A stretch of 29,476 bases of DNA from an uncultured Desulfobacterales bacterium (GCA_945787595.1 CALZJV010000009.1:1-29476); one strand, 5' to 3'. Shown: positions 1 to 8,267, numbered from the stretch's first letter. A program made the numbers and translations. Notes: generated by a model not told the origin, from the sequence alone.

Positions 1-2
1 AA

Positions 3-1040
3 GACATGCTTGCACAAAAATCGGCCGAGGCTCAAACAACCCACGAGGAAAATCAGCAGTTGCGGACAGCCGAAACGGATCTCCGCGGAAAGATTCAGAG
101 CCTGGAAGATCTGCTTGCACATAAAGCGACCGAGGTTCAAACCTCCCGCGAGGAGATCTTACAGTTGAGGACGGCCGAAGTGGAACATCAGGATAAGATT
201 CAGAATCTGGAAGACCTGCTCGCACAGAAAGCGACCGAGATTCAAACCTCCCGCCAGGGGATCCAAGAGCTGCGATCACACAAATCAGATCTCCAGGGCA
301 AGATTCAGAGTTTGGAAAACCAGCTAGTGCAAAAAGAAGGCGAAGAACAAATATCACGCGATGAGAACCAGTATCTGCAACAGGCAATCGTCATGCTGGA
401 AGACAACCTAGCTTCCGTTATCAAAAAATCAGCTTATATCAACCAAAAACTGCATGAGTCAAAAAGCCAAATTGAAAGGTTGAATCAAGAGATTGCAGCC
501 AGGGAGGAGAGTCTTGAGAGACTTGCGGAAGAAAGAGAGTATCTTAATCGAGAAACACAAGAATTAAAGCGTCAACTGGGGTTGTCCAGCACTCAGCTTG
601 ACGCTATCTCTCAAGAGGCGATCTCAAAGGAAAATAAGCTTATGGTGCTCAACAAGTCTTATGAAGAACTCAAAATGCGACTATACAAACAGATTCAAGA
701 AAAAGAATTGCATATCAGCAACCTGAAGAACAAATTGAATATTCGTTTATTGAATAAAATTCTATTTGATCCGGGTCAGACAGTTATTTCTCCCAATGGT
801 AAACGGGTGTTAGAAAGTCTTGCGAAGGAATTAAAAAAAGTTGAAGGTATCCAAATATCGGTGGAAGGCCATACTGACAACCAGCCATTAGGGCCAAAAA
901 TCAGAACTATTTATATTGACAACCTGGGTCTGTCTGTTGCGCGTTCGGCAGCGGTGGCGCGAAAACTGCGTGGGATGGGAGTTAATCCGAAAATTCTTCT
1001 ACTCCATGCATCGACCTGTCGCCGGAAATGCCGCCCCTGA
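3..1040 (+). CDS. Coiled-coil OmpA/MotB-like envelope protein, 5' partial, C-terminus frameshifted
   Basis: The frame is open to the left edge, so the N-terminus lies outside the window; the first visible ATG is at 6. About 235 residues of coiled coil come first, including three 35-residue repeats (60-164, 165-269, 270-374) that begin LRTAE/LRTAE/LRSHK and carry KIQxLE. An OmpA/MotB-type peptidoglycan-binding domain follows: ILFDPGQTVISPNGKRVLE, the VEGHTDN motif, and LGLSVARSAAVARKLRGMGVNP. Family members anchor the outer membrane or motor to peptidoglycan; here a periplasmic tether is inferred. After GVNPKI the frame runs into an aberrant tail and stops at 1038-1040, while the expected ending (RPVAGNAAPEG..QNRRVEIIL) lies in the next frame up to 1092. 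The protein is therefore either truncated or affected by a sequence error. Confidence 0.85.
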   Translation, partial: DMLAQKSAEAQTTHEENQQLRTAETDLRGKIQSLEDLLAHKATEVQTSREEILQLRTAEVEHQDKIQNLEDLLAQKATEIQTSRQGIQELRSHKSDLQGKIQSLENQLVQKEGEEQISRDENQYLQQAIVMLEDNLASVIKKSAYINQKLHESKSQIERLNQEIAAREESLERLAEEREYLNRETQELKRQLGLSSTQLDAISQEAISKENKLMVLNKSYEELKMRLYKQIQEKELHISNLKNKLNIRLLNKILFDPGQTVISPNGKRVLESLAKELKKVEGIQISVEGHTDNQPLGPKIRTIYIDNLGLSVARSAAVARKLRGMGVNPKILLLHASTCRRKCRP

Positions 1041-1092
1041 AGGACAACAACAGAACCGCCGTGTGGAAATAATCCTGGCACCCTCGCAATGA
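1006..1092 (+). pseudogene. Out-of-frame 3' end of the OmpA-like gene
   Basis: In the +1 frame relative to the upstream CDS, 1006-1092 reads MHRPVAGNAAPEGQQQNRRV followed by EIILAPSQ and a stop. This is the canonical C-terminal signature of OmpA-like domains (RPxxxNxxxEGRxxNRRVEI). Between the proline of GVNP and this RP the family usually has about 11 residues. Here only 22 bases are present, which fits loss of about 11 bases and a frame change between roughly 990 and 1011. A real deletion is my preferred reading, but an assembly error cannot be excluded. Confidence 0.8.
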
Positions 1093-1117
1093 TCGCTGGG
1101 CTGATGCAGTGAATGCT

Positions 1118-1144
1118 CTTCCTGCCGAGTGGGAGGCCAGGAAG
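1118..1144. other. Stem-loop after the OmpA-like gene
   Basis: CTTCCTG (1118-1124) is complementary to CAGGAAG (1138-1144) and lies 25 bases after the restored stop at 1092. No T-run follows, so it is a weak candidate for transcript 3'-end processing rather than a clear terminator. The spacer 1093-1312 contains no supported gene. Confidence 0.3.
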
Positions 1145-1266
1145 CCCCTGGAAGAGGGCGAAGACAATTGCCCTGGTCATTTAAAACCAAAAATCGAAAC
1201 ATGAACCATTTCGCATTTTCCACCGCTTCGCTGTTTTCTCCCCAGGTCGGTAGAACCTTTCCGCCT

Positions 1267-1289
1267 CCACCACTGGAAATGGTGGTTTA
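1267..1289 (+). terminator. Possible weak stem-loop terminator upstream of dus
   Basis: CCACCA (1267-1272) and TGGTGG (1280-1285) can pair around a 7-base loop and are followed by TTT. The stem is short and the T-run is minimal, so this is tentative. Confidence 0.25.
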
Positions 1290-1312
1290 ATATCGGAATA
1301 AAGCAGGTATCG

Positions 1313-2272
1313 ATGACCATGTTCAAACTTTATCTTGCGCCCTTGCGGGGATTTACCGATTACATTTATCGCAACACATTTGCCGGGCATTTTGACGGAT
1401 TCGACGGCGCCCTCGCGCCGTTTATTCCAACTGTGACGGCAGACCGCTTTAAACCTTCTCACTTCAAGGATGTCCTGCCTGAAAATAATTCAACCATACC
1501 CATCGCGCCCCAGATTATCAGCAATCAAACCGAAGATTTTATAAACCTTGCCGTCCGTCTTTTTGATCTGGGCTATATGTCGGTAAATTGGAATCTGGGA
1601 TGCCCCTTTCCCATGGTGGCCAAAAAGAAGCGTGGCTCCGGATTACTGCCCTATCCTGAAAGTATAGACGCCTTTCTGGATAAAACCGTATCATCCATCC
1701 CCAACCGGCTTTCCATCAAGACCCGGTTGGGCCGTCGGCATATTAGCGAAATTTTTAAGCTGATGCCGATTTTTAACCAATATCCTTTGGAGGAAATTAT
1801 CATTCACCCCAGAACCGGCAAACAGATGTACGATGGCAAGACAGACCTTGACACATTTGAACGGTGTCTTGAAAATTCCGTTCACCGGGTCGTTTACAAT
1901 GGTGATATTACTGATCTGAAAACCTTCCAGGCTGTCTTCGATCGCTTTGAAGGCATTGACGGCTGGATGATCGGCCGTGGAGCCGTAACCAACCCGTTTT
2001 TACCAGCCATCATCAAAGCCGGCAAGGATGACATCACCCACAAAGTTGAAAAATTCAGGCAGTTTTACGATGAACTGTTCGAACAATACCGCCAGGGGTT
2101 TTCCGGTCCCGGCCATTTGTTGAACAGGATGAAAGGATTTTGGACCTACTTTTCAAAGTCATTTCAAAACAGCCGCAAGATCGCTAAAAAGGTTCATAGA
2201 ACCCAAAGCTTGCATCGCTATCTGGAAATTGTGGATCGATTTTTTAGAGAAGAGGCTCAGTGGAAAGAATGA
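1313..2272 (+). CDS. tRNA-dihydrouridine synthase (Dus family)
   Basis: A flavin-dependent enzyme that reduces specific tRNA uridines to dihydrouridine. The 319 aa match the usual family length. Visible hallmarks are the N-terminal LAPLRGFTD strand/loop, the active-site motif NWNLGCP with the proton-donor cysteine at C97, IKTRLG, the IIHPRTGKQMYDG segment (position of the IHGRT motif), YNGDI and the FMN-phosphate loop GWMIGRGAVTNP. The start at 1313 is the first ATG, with a weak AGG just upstream; a second ATG at 1319 is possible. The residue after the catalytic cysteine region (MVAKKKRGSGLL) matches the KxxGxGLL pattern. It is convergent with the QueG-like gene, from which it is separated by a hairpin-forming repeat. 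Which Dus subfamily (A, B or C) it belongs to cannot be decided here. Confidence 0.93.
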   Translation: MTMFKLYLAPLRGFTDYIYRNTFAGHFDGFDGALAPFIPTVTADRFKPSHFKDVLPENNSTIPIAPQIISNQTEDFINLAVRLFDLGYMSVNWNLGCPFPMVAKKKRGSGLLPYPESIDAFLDKTVSSIPNRLSIKTRLGRRHISEIFKLMPIFNQYPLEEIIIHPRTGKQMYDGKTDLDTFERCLENSVHRVVYNGDITDLKTFQAVFDRFEGIDGWMIGRGAVTNPFLPAIIKAGKDDITHKVEKFRQFYDELFEQYRQGFSGPGHLLNRMKGFWTYFSKSFQNSRKIAKKVHRTQSLHRYLEIVDRFFREEAQWKE

Positions 2273-2331
2273 GTTAAACCTAAACTGAGCGGTCAAATAA
2301 GCGTCTGGATTTTCAATGAGATCTATTTATT

Positions 2332-2405
2332 CACCGCAAAGGCGCAAAGAACGCAAAGGTTTAAACTTCATTTTGCTTTTCTTTGTGCCTTCGTGTCTTC
2401 GTGGC
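2332..2405. repeat. Palindromic intergenic repeat, family A (copy 1)
   Basis: An imperfect inverted repeat: a left arm of CGCAAAGGCGCAAAGAACGC type pairs, with many G-U type mismatches, with a right arm CTTTGTGCCTTCGTGTCTTC plus GTGGC. It lies between two convergent genes (stops at 2272 and 2466), where the hairpin could act as a bidirectional terminator. Related to the copy at 21125-21198. Confidence 0.7.
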
Positions 2406-2465
2406 CGAATTTTTACGCAAATATTAGGGCCGCTTGCTTTTTTGATACTTGATCTTATTTAATGA

Positions 2466-3395
2466 TCAAAGCGTTTGCTGTTTTTTTAATAACACTTTCA
2501 AATTTCTCCCCATAACATCAAAATATCCGATAAGATCAAGCCGCTCTAATTTTTGGATCGTATCTCGAGGGATTTTGTGTTGAGGTATATTTTGCAAAAA
2601 ATATGCAGTCTCCTCCTCTGAAAATACCGGTCCCTCTTCGATCAGCCGTGCATAATCTTTATTAGCCGGGCAGGCTTTCTGACAATACAGACATCCCACC
2701 AGGCAATTGTGCCACGATGGCTTAATCCAGCTGGGAAAGGCCGGCTTCCTTTCATTGTGAAAGGTGAGGCAGCGGTCCGCATGCAGCAAAAAGCGATCCT
2801 GGGCAATCGCACCGGTTGGACAGGCTTTCATACAGGCATTGCAGTGGTCGCAGTGCTCCATCATTTGAGGTTCTTGCCAAATATCTTCGGAATAGGGAAG
2901 GTCGGAAACAAATGCCGTAAGTCGGTGAAAACTTCCCATCCCCTGGATATAAGTAATGTTGTTCTTTCCGTATTGAGCCAGTCCGCTGCGCACTGCCAAT
3001 AGTTTCCAAGGCAGAATCGCTTTTACCGCATGCAATCCTGCCGGCTCTAAACATTGCTGAAGCAGATGCTCAATTCGTCTATCTGTTGCATAGCTGTAAG
3101 TTGCCGGGACAACACAGGGATACGATTCGGCTTTCCATCTGAAACTAAGACGGACCTGGGGTTGAGGTGCGGCAACTATGATCAGTGATGCTGCTTCCGG
3201 GAAAGCGTCCGAAAATTTGAACTCAAAACCGGTCAGCTCTTCGGTGTAGAATTCCTCATCGAATAAACCTTTTTGATATTGGGCCTGGATATCTCGCTGT
3301 AGCTCAGATATCCGTTGAATGGGTAAGATTATTCCCGCAAAGCCCTGGTTGTTAAAAACCTTAACCACGTTCTCTGATACATCAGCTCCCTGCAT
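2466..3395 (-). CDS. QueG-like double [4Fe-4S] cluster protein (epoxyqueuosine reductase family)
   Basis: 309 aa. The C-terminal half has two ferredoxin-like cluster motifs: CDHCNACMKACPTGAI (about residues 181-196) and C-x-C motifs in NCLVGCLYCQKACP (about 229-242), spaced as in QueG. The middle, RSGLAQYGKNNITYIQGMGS and FVSDLPY, corresponds to the QueG segment AGLGWIGKNTxLI...GS..FLGEILTDLP. The family uses cobalamin and Fe-S clusters to reduce epoxyqueuosine in tRNA, but many paralogues are uncharacterised reductases, and the N-terminal third here is divergent. The start ATG at 3395 has a purine-rich AAGGGGG about six bases upstream and lies 11 bases downstream of the kinase stop. The gene is therefore probably the third gene of the regulator-kinase operon, which may control it. 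True queuosine function is uncertain. Confidence 0.82.
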   Translation of the reverse strand: MQGADVSENVVKVFNNQGFAGIILPIQRISELQRDIQAQYQKGLFDEEFYTEELTGFEFKFSDAFPEAASLIIVAAPQPQVRLSFRWKAESYPCVVPATYSYATDRRIEHLLQQCLEPAGLHAVKAILPWKLLAVRSGLAQYGKNNITYIQGMGSFHRLTAFVSDLPYSEDIWQEPQMMEHCDHCNACMKACPTGAIAQDRFLLHADRCLTFHNERKPAFPSWIKPSWHNCLVGCLYCQKACPANKDYARLIEEGPVFSEEETAYFLQNIPQHKIPRDTIQKLERLDLIGYFDVMGRNLKVLLKKQQTL

Positions 3396-3406
3396 ATGAT
3401 GCCCCC

Positions 3407-4831
3407 TTAAATTTGTTCATGCTGACCTTTCGGAAGGGTGACAGTAAACGTACTTCCTTTGTCTGGGGTACTGGAAACGGTAATATCGCCCTGGTGGGCC
3501 CGGGCAACGGCCCGGGAAAAACTGAGGCCCAGCCCGGTGCCGGCCTGGGACCGGCTGGGATCGCAGCGATAAAAGCGTTCGAAAATATGGGGAAGATCTT
3601 TTTCGGAAATTCCAATGCCCGTATCTTTTACCGATATCTGACCCGATTGATTATCCGCAGAACGTATATCAACCTGAATTGATCCCTTGGACGGGGTGTA
3701 TTTGATGGCATTATCAAGAAGGTTCGCAAGCATCCTTTGAATCAGGCGCACGTCGCCATCAATGCTGATCCTTTCGATGGCGTTACAAACCATTGTAAGG
3801 CCCTTATCTTCGGCCGAAGATTGAAACAGTTTGCAGGCATCATGAACAAGTGCGGCAATATCTATCTTGCGGCAGTCAAGCTGGCCGGCGCCGGCTTCGG
3901 TTTTAGAAATGATCAGCATGGTGTTGATCATTTCCAAAAGACGATCGCATTCTTCAATGGTGCTGGCCGCCATCTGTTCGTAATCCGATGTTGATGAACC
4001 GGCGGTAAGGGAAATTTCGGCGATCCCGCGAATCCGGGTGATCGGACTTTTGAGGTCGTGGGCGATATTGTCACTCATCTCTTTGATCCCAGCCACCAAT
4101 TTCTGGATACGGTCCAGCATCTGATTAAAAGTGATCGCCAGTTGATCGATTTCATCCATTCCCTTTTTCACCGGAACCCGCTTTTCCAGACTGCCGTCTG
4201 ATATTCGGCGCGCAGTTTGGGTTACCGTTTCAACCCCTACCAGTGCACGTCTGGCCATAAACCAACCGACAACAACAGCCAGTAAAAACAGGATGGCCAT
4301 GGTGAAGATAAATACCTTGCGAAAGATTTCGATAATACGGGTATGGTTCTCCATGGATTGTCCCAGTTGCAGAATCATGCCGGGTCCGATAATTGCGTAA
4401 AGAATACGTATCTTGTGTTTGCGATCGGGTATATGGATGGTGTCGAAAAATGGTGTTCCGTCGTTCAGCAAGCGATTGACGGCACGCTTATCGATCCCGA
4501 TATTGCGCCAGTAAGACATATTGGAAGAAGAAAAAACCTGACCGGTAATATAAAGCAGGCGGTAAAATATCTTTCTCTCACCTGCAGCCTGGGCCTCCAA
4601 AAAAGCCTGACGTTTGACGGCTTCGGTGCCTTGAGTCGACAGGATCGAAGAAAAAGTTCTGACTTCGCTTGAGAGACCTTGATCGGTTTGCTGCCGTATG
4701 ACGGAGGTTATCAACAGATAAAAGAAAAAAAATGCTGTGCATGCGGAAAGCATAAATATTCCCGCATACCAGAATGTTAAGCGGAATGCCAGGGTATGAC
4801 GCATTTTAAGCAGTTTTGTCTTTAAGGACAT
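3407..4831 (-). CDS. Membrane sensor histidine kinase (HAMP-HisKA-HATPase)
   Basis: 474 aa. TM1 is at about residues 14-40, a periplasmic sensor loop at 45-165, TM2 at 168-192, HAMP at about 190-245, then HisKA with the phospho-acceptor H258 in NIAHDLKSPITRIRG. The ATPase N box is LLDNAIKYTP, the G1 box DTGIGISEKDLPHIFERFYR and the G2 box GTGLGLSFSRAVA. The architecture and H-box resemble the CusS/heavy-metal-sensor group, but the periplasmic loop shows no obvious His/Cys metal-binding cluster, so the ligand is unknown. The start at 4831 has GGAG six bases upstream (inside the regulator gene) and overlaps that gene by 26 bases, implying translational coupling. An alternative ATG at 4804 lacks a ribosome-binding site. 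It phosphorylates the upstream-encoded OmpR-type regulator. Confidence 0.93.
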   Translation of the reverse strand: MSLKTKLLKMRHTLAFRLTFWYAGIFMLSACTAFFFFYLLITSVIRQQTDQGLSSEVRTFSSILSTQGTEAVKRQAFLEAQAAGERKIFYRLLYITGQVFSSSNMSYWRNIGIDKRAVNRLLNDGTPFFDTIHIPDRKHKIRILYAIIGPGMILQLGQSMENHTRIIEIFRKVFIFTMAILFLLAVVVGWFMARRALVGVETVTQTARRISDGSLEKRVPVKKGMDEIDQLAITFNQMLDRIQKLVAGIKEMSDNIAHDLKSPITRIRGIAEISLTAGSSTSDYEQMAASTIEECDRLLEMINTMLIISKTEAGAGQLDCRKIDIAALVHDACKLFQSSAEDKGLTMVCNAIERISIDGDVRLIQRMLANLLDNAIKYTPSKGSIQVDIRSADNQSGQISVKDTGIGISEKDLPHIFERFYRCDPSRSQAGTGLGLSFSRAVARAHQGDITVSSTPDKGSTFTVTLPKGQHEQI

Positions 4832-5486
4832 AGCCCACTCCGCGCACCGTGTGTATCAGCTTGTTTGAAAAACCCTTATCGATTTTTTCCCGTAATTTAT
4901 AGATCCGGGATTCCACCACATTGGTATGTGGATCAAAATAATAATCCCAGACATGTTCCATGATCATGGTTTTGGAGACAACCCGGCCGGCATTGCGCAT
5001 TAAGTATTCGAGCAAGGAAAATTCCAATGGCTGCAGTTCGATATTCAGGCCGGCGCGGACGACTTCCCTTGTAATAAGATTTATGGTGACATCTGCCGCC
5101 ATCAGTTTGGTTGGCTCTGATACATCACTACTGCGTCGAATCAAGGCCTGGACCCTGGCCAGCAGTTCGGAAAAGGCAAAGGGTTTGGTCAGGTAATCAT
5201 CGCCACCGGTATGCAATCCTTTGACGCGATCGTCAACAGATCCCCTGGCACTCAAAATAATCACCGGCGTCTTGATCTTCTCGCGCCGCATTTGCTCAAT
5301 GAGTGACAAGCCATCCAGTTTGGGAAGCATGAGGTCGATGATGGCAGCATCATGGGGTTCGGTCAATGCCAGATGCAAACCACCTTCCCCGTCAGCGGCA
5401 TGGTCCACGGCAAAGCCTTCGGCTTTGAAACCTCTAACAATGAAAGAGGCAATTTTGCTGTCATCTTCCACCAGCAATATTCTCAT
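4806..5486 (-). CDS. OmpR/PhoB-family response regulator
   Basis: 226 aa. The N-terminal receiver has the acidic pocket EDD (residues 7-9), phospho-acceptor D51 in IIDLMLPKLDG, IILSA and LTKPFAF. A C-terminal winged helix follows, ending in VWDYYFDPHTNVVESRIYKLREKID and IHTVRGVGYVL, typical of the CusR/CopR branch. I place the start at the ATG at 5486 because the consensus AGGAGG lies at 5492-5497. The TTG codon at 5489 would sit almost on top of it. It is the first gene of a regulator-kinase-reductase run. Direct DNA binding to its own promoter is expected for the family, but no clear operator was recognised upstream. Confidence 0.94.
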   Translation of the reverse strand: MRILLVEDDSKIASFIVRGFKAEGFAVDHAADGEGGLHLALTEPHDAAIIDLMLPKLDGLSLIEQMRREKIKTPVIILSARGSVDDRVKGLHTGGDDYLTKPFAFSELLARVQALIRRSSDVSEPTKLMAADVTINLITREVVRAGLNIELQPLEFSLLEYLMRNAGRVVSKTMIMEHVWDYYFDPHTNVVESRIYKLREKIDKGFSNKLIHTVRGVGYVLKDKTA

Positions 5487-5526
5487 CAAATCCTCCTAAA
5501 CTGACAGGTTCCAGGTTCAGGGTTCA

Positions 5527-5919
5527 AGCCCGCCCTGGCCTCCGGCTCGTAGCCTACGCCTCGGAGAGCGCGACGGGATGTGTATCTGAAATTGCTCTCA
5601 CTTTATATGGAATTGGGTTTCCATCACCACATCTTGATATGCCAGGTCTGGGCCAGGGGTGCAAAGGTTAAAACTGTTGGAACCTGCTTGCTCTTTTGAT
5701 CAAGATCCAGAATACCCGACATCACGCATTGGGTGAAAAGCCTTTATAAAAACGATGAAGAAAGAATCCCTTTGATAAAAGCTGGTTGGGAGTTTTTCAA
5801 CCCGGAACGTTGAACCCCCTGGCCCAGACCTGACTTTATGTTGCTCAATTATTTAGATTCATATTTGGGAACCTGACACGGGCCGTAATACGATCTTATA
5901 AGTCGCACCAGGGCGGGCT
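5527..5919. repeat. Nested inverted-repeat element in the regulator-prmA spacer
   Basis: The outer arms are AGCCCGCCCTGG (5527-5538) and its perfect complement CCAGGGCGGGCT (5908-5919). The inner arms are a perfect 17-bp inverted repeat, 5643-5659 and 5816-5832 (CAGGTCTGGGCCAGGGG and complement). Between them is a family C repeat core AACCCGGAACGTTGAACC at 5799-5816. No gene is visible in the 450-base spacer 5489-5938. Confidence 0.75.
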
Positions 5920-5938
5920 GAACCGCTAAACCTTGGTT

Positions 5939-6937
5939 TCAGTTAACCTTCCGCATTCCAAATTCCGCCTTCAATTCCCTTTGCCCCATGCCCTCTGCTC
6001 TCCGCCCTTTTCTCTCCGCCATGAGCCGTCCCGCAATCGCAACCCATTCGTCTTTTGAATTAATTTCGAGGATTTCAAAACCGATATTTCTCATTGCAGC
6101 GACCACCTCTTTTTCATTTTTATCTACTATTCCCGAACATATAAAAACTCCGTCTGACTTTAACACCCGCCGGATGTCCTTGAGCAAATCCAAAATCACG
6201 TGGCTGAGGATATTGGCGGCAACGATATCATACTTCTCCTTGATTCCTTGCACAAGGTCGGCACAGTCCACAAAAAATCGCTGCGCATCAACACCATTTC
6301 GTTTTAAATTATCAACGGCAATATGCACCGCTGTTTCGTCAAGATCAACACCATACATTTTACCGGCTCCCAGCTTGGCGGCTGCAATCAGCAGAATGCC
6401 GGAACCGGTGCCGATATCTAAAAATAAATCATCCTTTTCCAGATAATTTTCGATCATGGAGATGCACATCGTTGTGGTCGGGTGTGTTCCGGTCCCGAAG
6501 GCCATGCCGGGATCCAACTCGATGACCATCTCAGCCGCATCGGCCCGGTAATCCCGCCAGGTCGGCTTGACCACCATTTTGCGGCCGATCTTTTGCGGCC
6601 AAAAATATGCTTTCCATGAGTGGGCCCAGTCTTCTTCATCCAGTTCCCGGTAACTTATCCTGTAGATCAGGCCGAGTTTCTCCTTGAAATGTGCCAGTTT
6701 TTCTTCAAGAATCCTGCGTCGATTCTCAATCCGGCTATCCTCGTGGAAATAACCGATCACCGTATGATGATCGGGCCGTCCGATAATGTCTTGCGGCCAT
6801 CCTTCCTCGGGTTCGATTCGGGGATCTTCAACAACAACTCCCTGCAGGCCGAAATCGTAAAACACCTCAGATATCAGGTCGACGGCCAGATCTTTATCCG
6901 GATGGTCAAAAACAATTTTTACTTCGATCCATTTCAT
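5939..6937 (-). CDS. prmA: Ribosomal protein L11 methyltransferase PrmA
   Basis: An S-adenosylmethionine-dependent methyltransferase of ribosomal protein L11 (cytoplasmic). 332 aa versus about 290-310 typical. The N-terminal L11-recognition domain has EDWAHSWKAYFWPQKIGRKM, the linker has the diagnostic ELDPGMAFGTGTHPTTTMCI, and the catalytic domain has DIGTGSGIL (about 172-180), GVDLDETAV, AANILSHVI and CSGIV. The last ~27 residues (from about MAERKGRR) are an atypical basic tail. They are encoded by a short repeat-like tract (TTCCGCATTCCAAATTCCGC type) and are probably read-through into intergenic sequence rather than functional. The start codon at 6935-6937 lies inside one copy of the 161-bp duplicated element, so its leader is shared with that element. 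Confidence 0.95.
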   Translation of the reverse strand: MKWIEVKIVFDHPDKDLAVDLISEVFYDFGLQGVVVEDPRIEPEEGWPQDIIGRPDHHTVIGYFHEDSRIENRRRILEEKLAHFKEKLGLIYRISYRELDEEDWAHSWKAYFWPQKIGRKMVVKPTWRDYRADAAEMVIELDPGMAFGTGTHPTTTMCISMIENYLEKDDLFLDIGTGSGILLIAAAKLGAGKMYGVDLDETAVHIAVDNLKRNGVDAQRFFVDCADLVQGIKEKYDIVAANILSHVILDLLKDIRRVLKSDGVFICSGIVDKNEKEVVAAMRNIGFEILEINSKDEWVAIAGRLMAERKGRRAEGMGQRELKAEFGMRKVN

Positions 6938-7093
6938 AATTTTTCTCTAAACACACAGAGAAAAAGCTGATGTTAAGTTAATGACATTGGTTTTGGTACT
7001 GAGCGTCGCATCCGGCAAAGCAAATCGGCCTCTATTTGAACCCATTAAAAAGCCGTTGACGTTGTCCTGGTCGGATTCTAACCGGTATTTGAC
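6933..7093. repeat. 161-bp direct repeat, copy 1 (prmA leader)
   Basis: Matches 13836-13996 base for base without gaps, with six substitutions seen by eye. It includes the prmA start codon and a hairpin with perfect 9-bp arms TTTTTCTCT (6940-6948) and AGAGAAAAA (6957-6965). On the minus strand an open frame crosses it, but all six differences between copies would change the amino acid, so there is no sign of coding constraint. Confidence 0.92.
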
Positions 7094-8036
7094 AATATAA
7101 AATAATTGCTTTGATCTCAAGAATTTTCGAAAGAAACAGAAGGCCAAAGGGCCATTGTTTTTCTGTCACTCAACGCGTCAAACCCTTTGGCAGCCTTTGA
7201 CAACACTTTGAGCTCAACACCATTGTCACCCATCAAAGTGGCTGGTTTGATCGGAATAGAAACTTTGGCAATCTAGTTTCATATAAGCGCGGCCTCTGGC
7301 CGCGAGCGTCCAGTCTGATCGTAGAAGAAACTTAACGAAATGCAATTTTATTTTTCTGACAGGATCAACCAGTCTTCGCTAAAACACTTCGCCCCGGCAG
7401 GCTGGATGGACAGGATATAACCATACTTAACAAAAAAATCCTGTAAATCCTGTCTAATTGAATGTTTCATAAGAGCGTCACCGCCGGCCTGGAAAAGGCA
7501 TGCTTCGTCAAAATTGTGACAGTTCTATTTGAAGCGCCAAATTTCGTCAACAGATCATAATATTTAGAAAAATCCTTCTATATTTCTATTATTTAAACAA
7601 GTTAACCCTGATAACCCATTTTGGCCCCCTTAACCTTAATACCCTTATCCACAATTCCAATCCAGGATGCGTTTAATTAAGAAACAGATGTAATTACATG
7701 GTGTTAAACAGACTCAGTCCTGGTGGCATACGATTTGCAGCTGCGAAATGCAACTTAAATCAAAACCTTATTCAGGGTAAAGGAATTTTAAAGTCAGCAA
7801 TAGAGATTTTCTTTCAAATTTAGGTATAACCCTACTTGAGCGAAAATCGAGGATGCCCCAGATTCCCCGGCGACGGGATTTCCGCTTCGCTGCCACAAGA
7901 CGCACACCGAAATCTATAAAATCAGACGTGTGATCCCGCTTTGCGGGGGCATCAAGGGTAAAGTCGTATTCGTATACTTCGAATCCTTGATAACGCAGAA
8001 GATGGCGTATCATCGGCTTTCCGCGTTGCTTTCAGA
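7094..8036. other. Gene-poor spacer with GC hairpin and short repeats
   Basis: No gene is supported here. A strong hairpin CGCGGCC-TCT-GGCCGCG is at 7288-7304. An inverted ACAGGAT/ATCCTGT phrase lies around 7407-7460, next to a repeated AATCCTGTAAATCCTGTCT string common in spacers of this kind. A minus-strand open frame at 7768-8013 (81 codons) has no recognisable domain or ribosome-binding site and is left uncalled. Confidence 0.5.
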
Positions 8037-8159
8037 GTAAACAAAATGGGATTAAAAATGGATATTTACAACTCACCCGGAGAACATTATAAATTTGCCT
8101 ATCTATCTAAACATTCCCCGGCAAATCCAACACATAAAGAGCTATCCCATTTTGTTTAC
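8037..8159. repeat. Small element bounded by 16-bp perfect inverted repeats
   Basis: GTAAACAAAATGGGAT (8037-8052) and its exact complement ATCCCATTTTGTTTAC (8144-8159) enclose 91 AT-rich bases. No target-site duplication is evident at the flanks and no ORF is inside. It could be a MITE-like remnant or a large hairpin in the leader of the following operon. Confidence 0.7.
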
Positions 8160-8267
8160 GCTCATTAAGAGCTTTAAGGAATACTGTTTTAATAGTGTCA
8201 TACTTTCTGGTAGCGGTGGAGCAATTTAATATTTCATGGATATAAGTCAGTATAGGAAGGACCAAAA

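Noticed and set aside
6947..7147. 66-codon minus-strand ORF across the 161-bp repeat
   Set aside because: All differences between the repeat copies would change residues and the frame is stopped just upstream in copy 2, so there is no coding constraint.
7768..8013. 81-codon minus-strand open frame
   Set aside because: No recognised family, no ribosome-binding site, located in a repeat-rich spacer; could be a remnant but not supportable.
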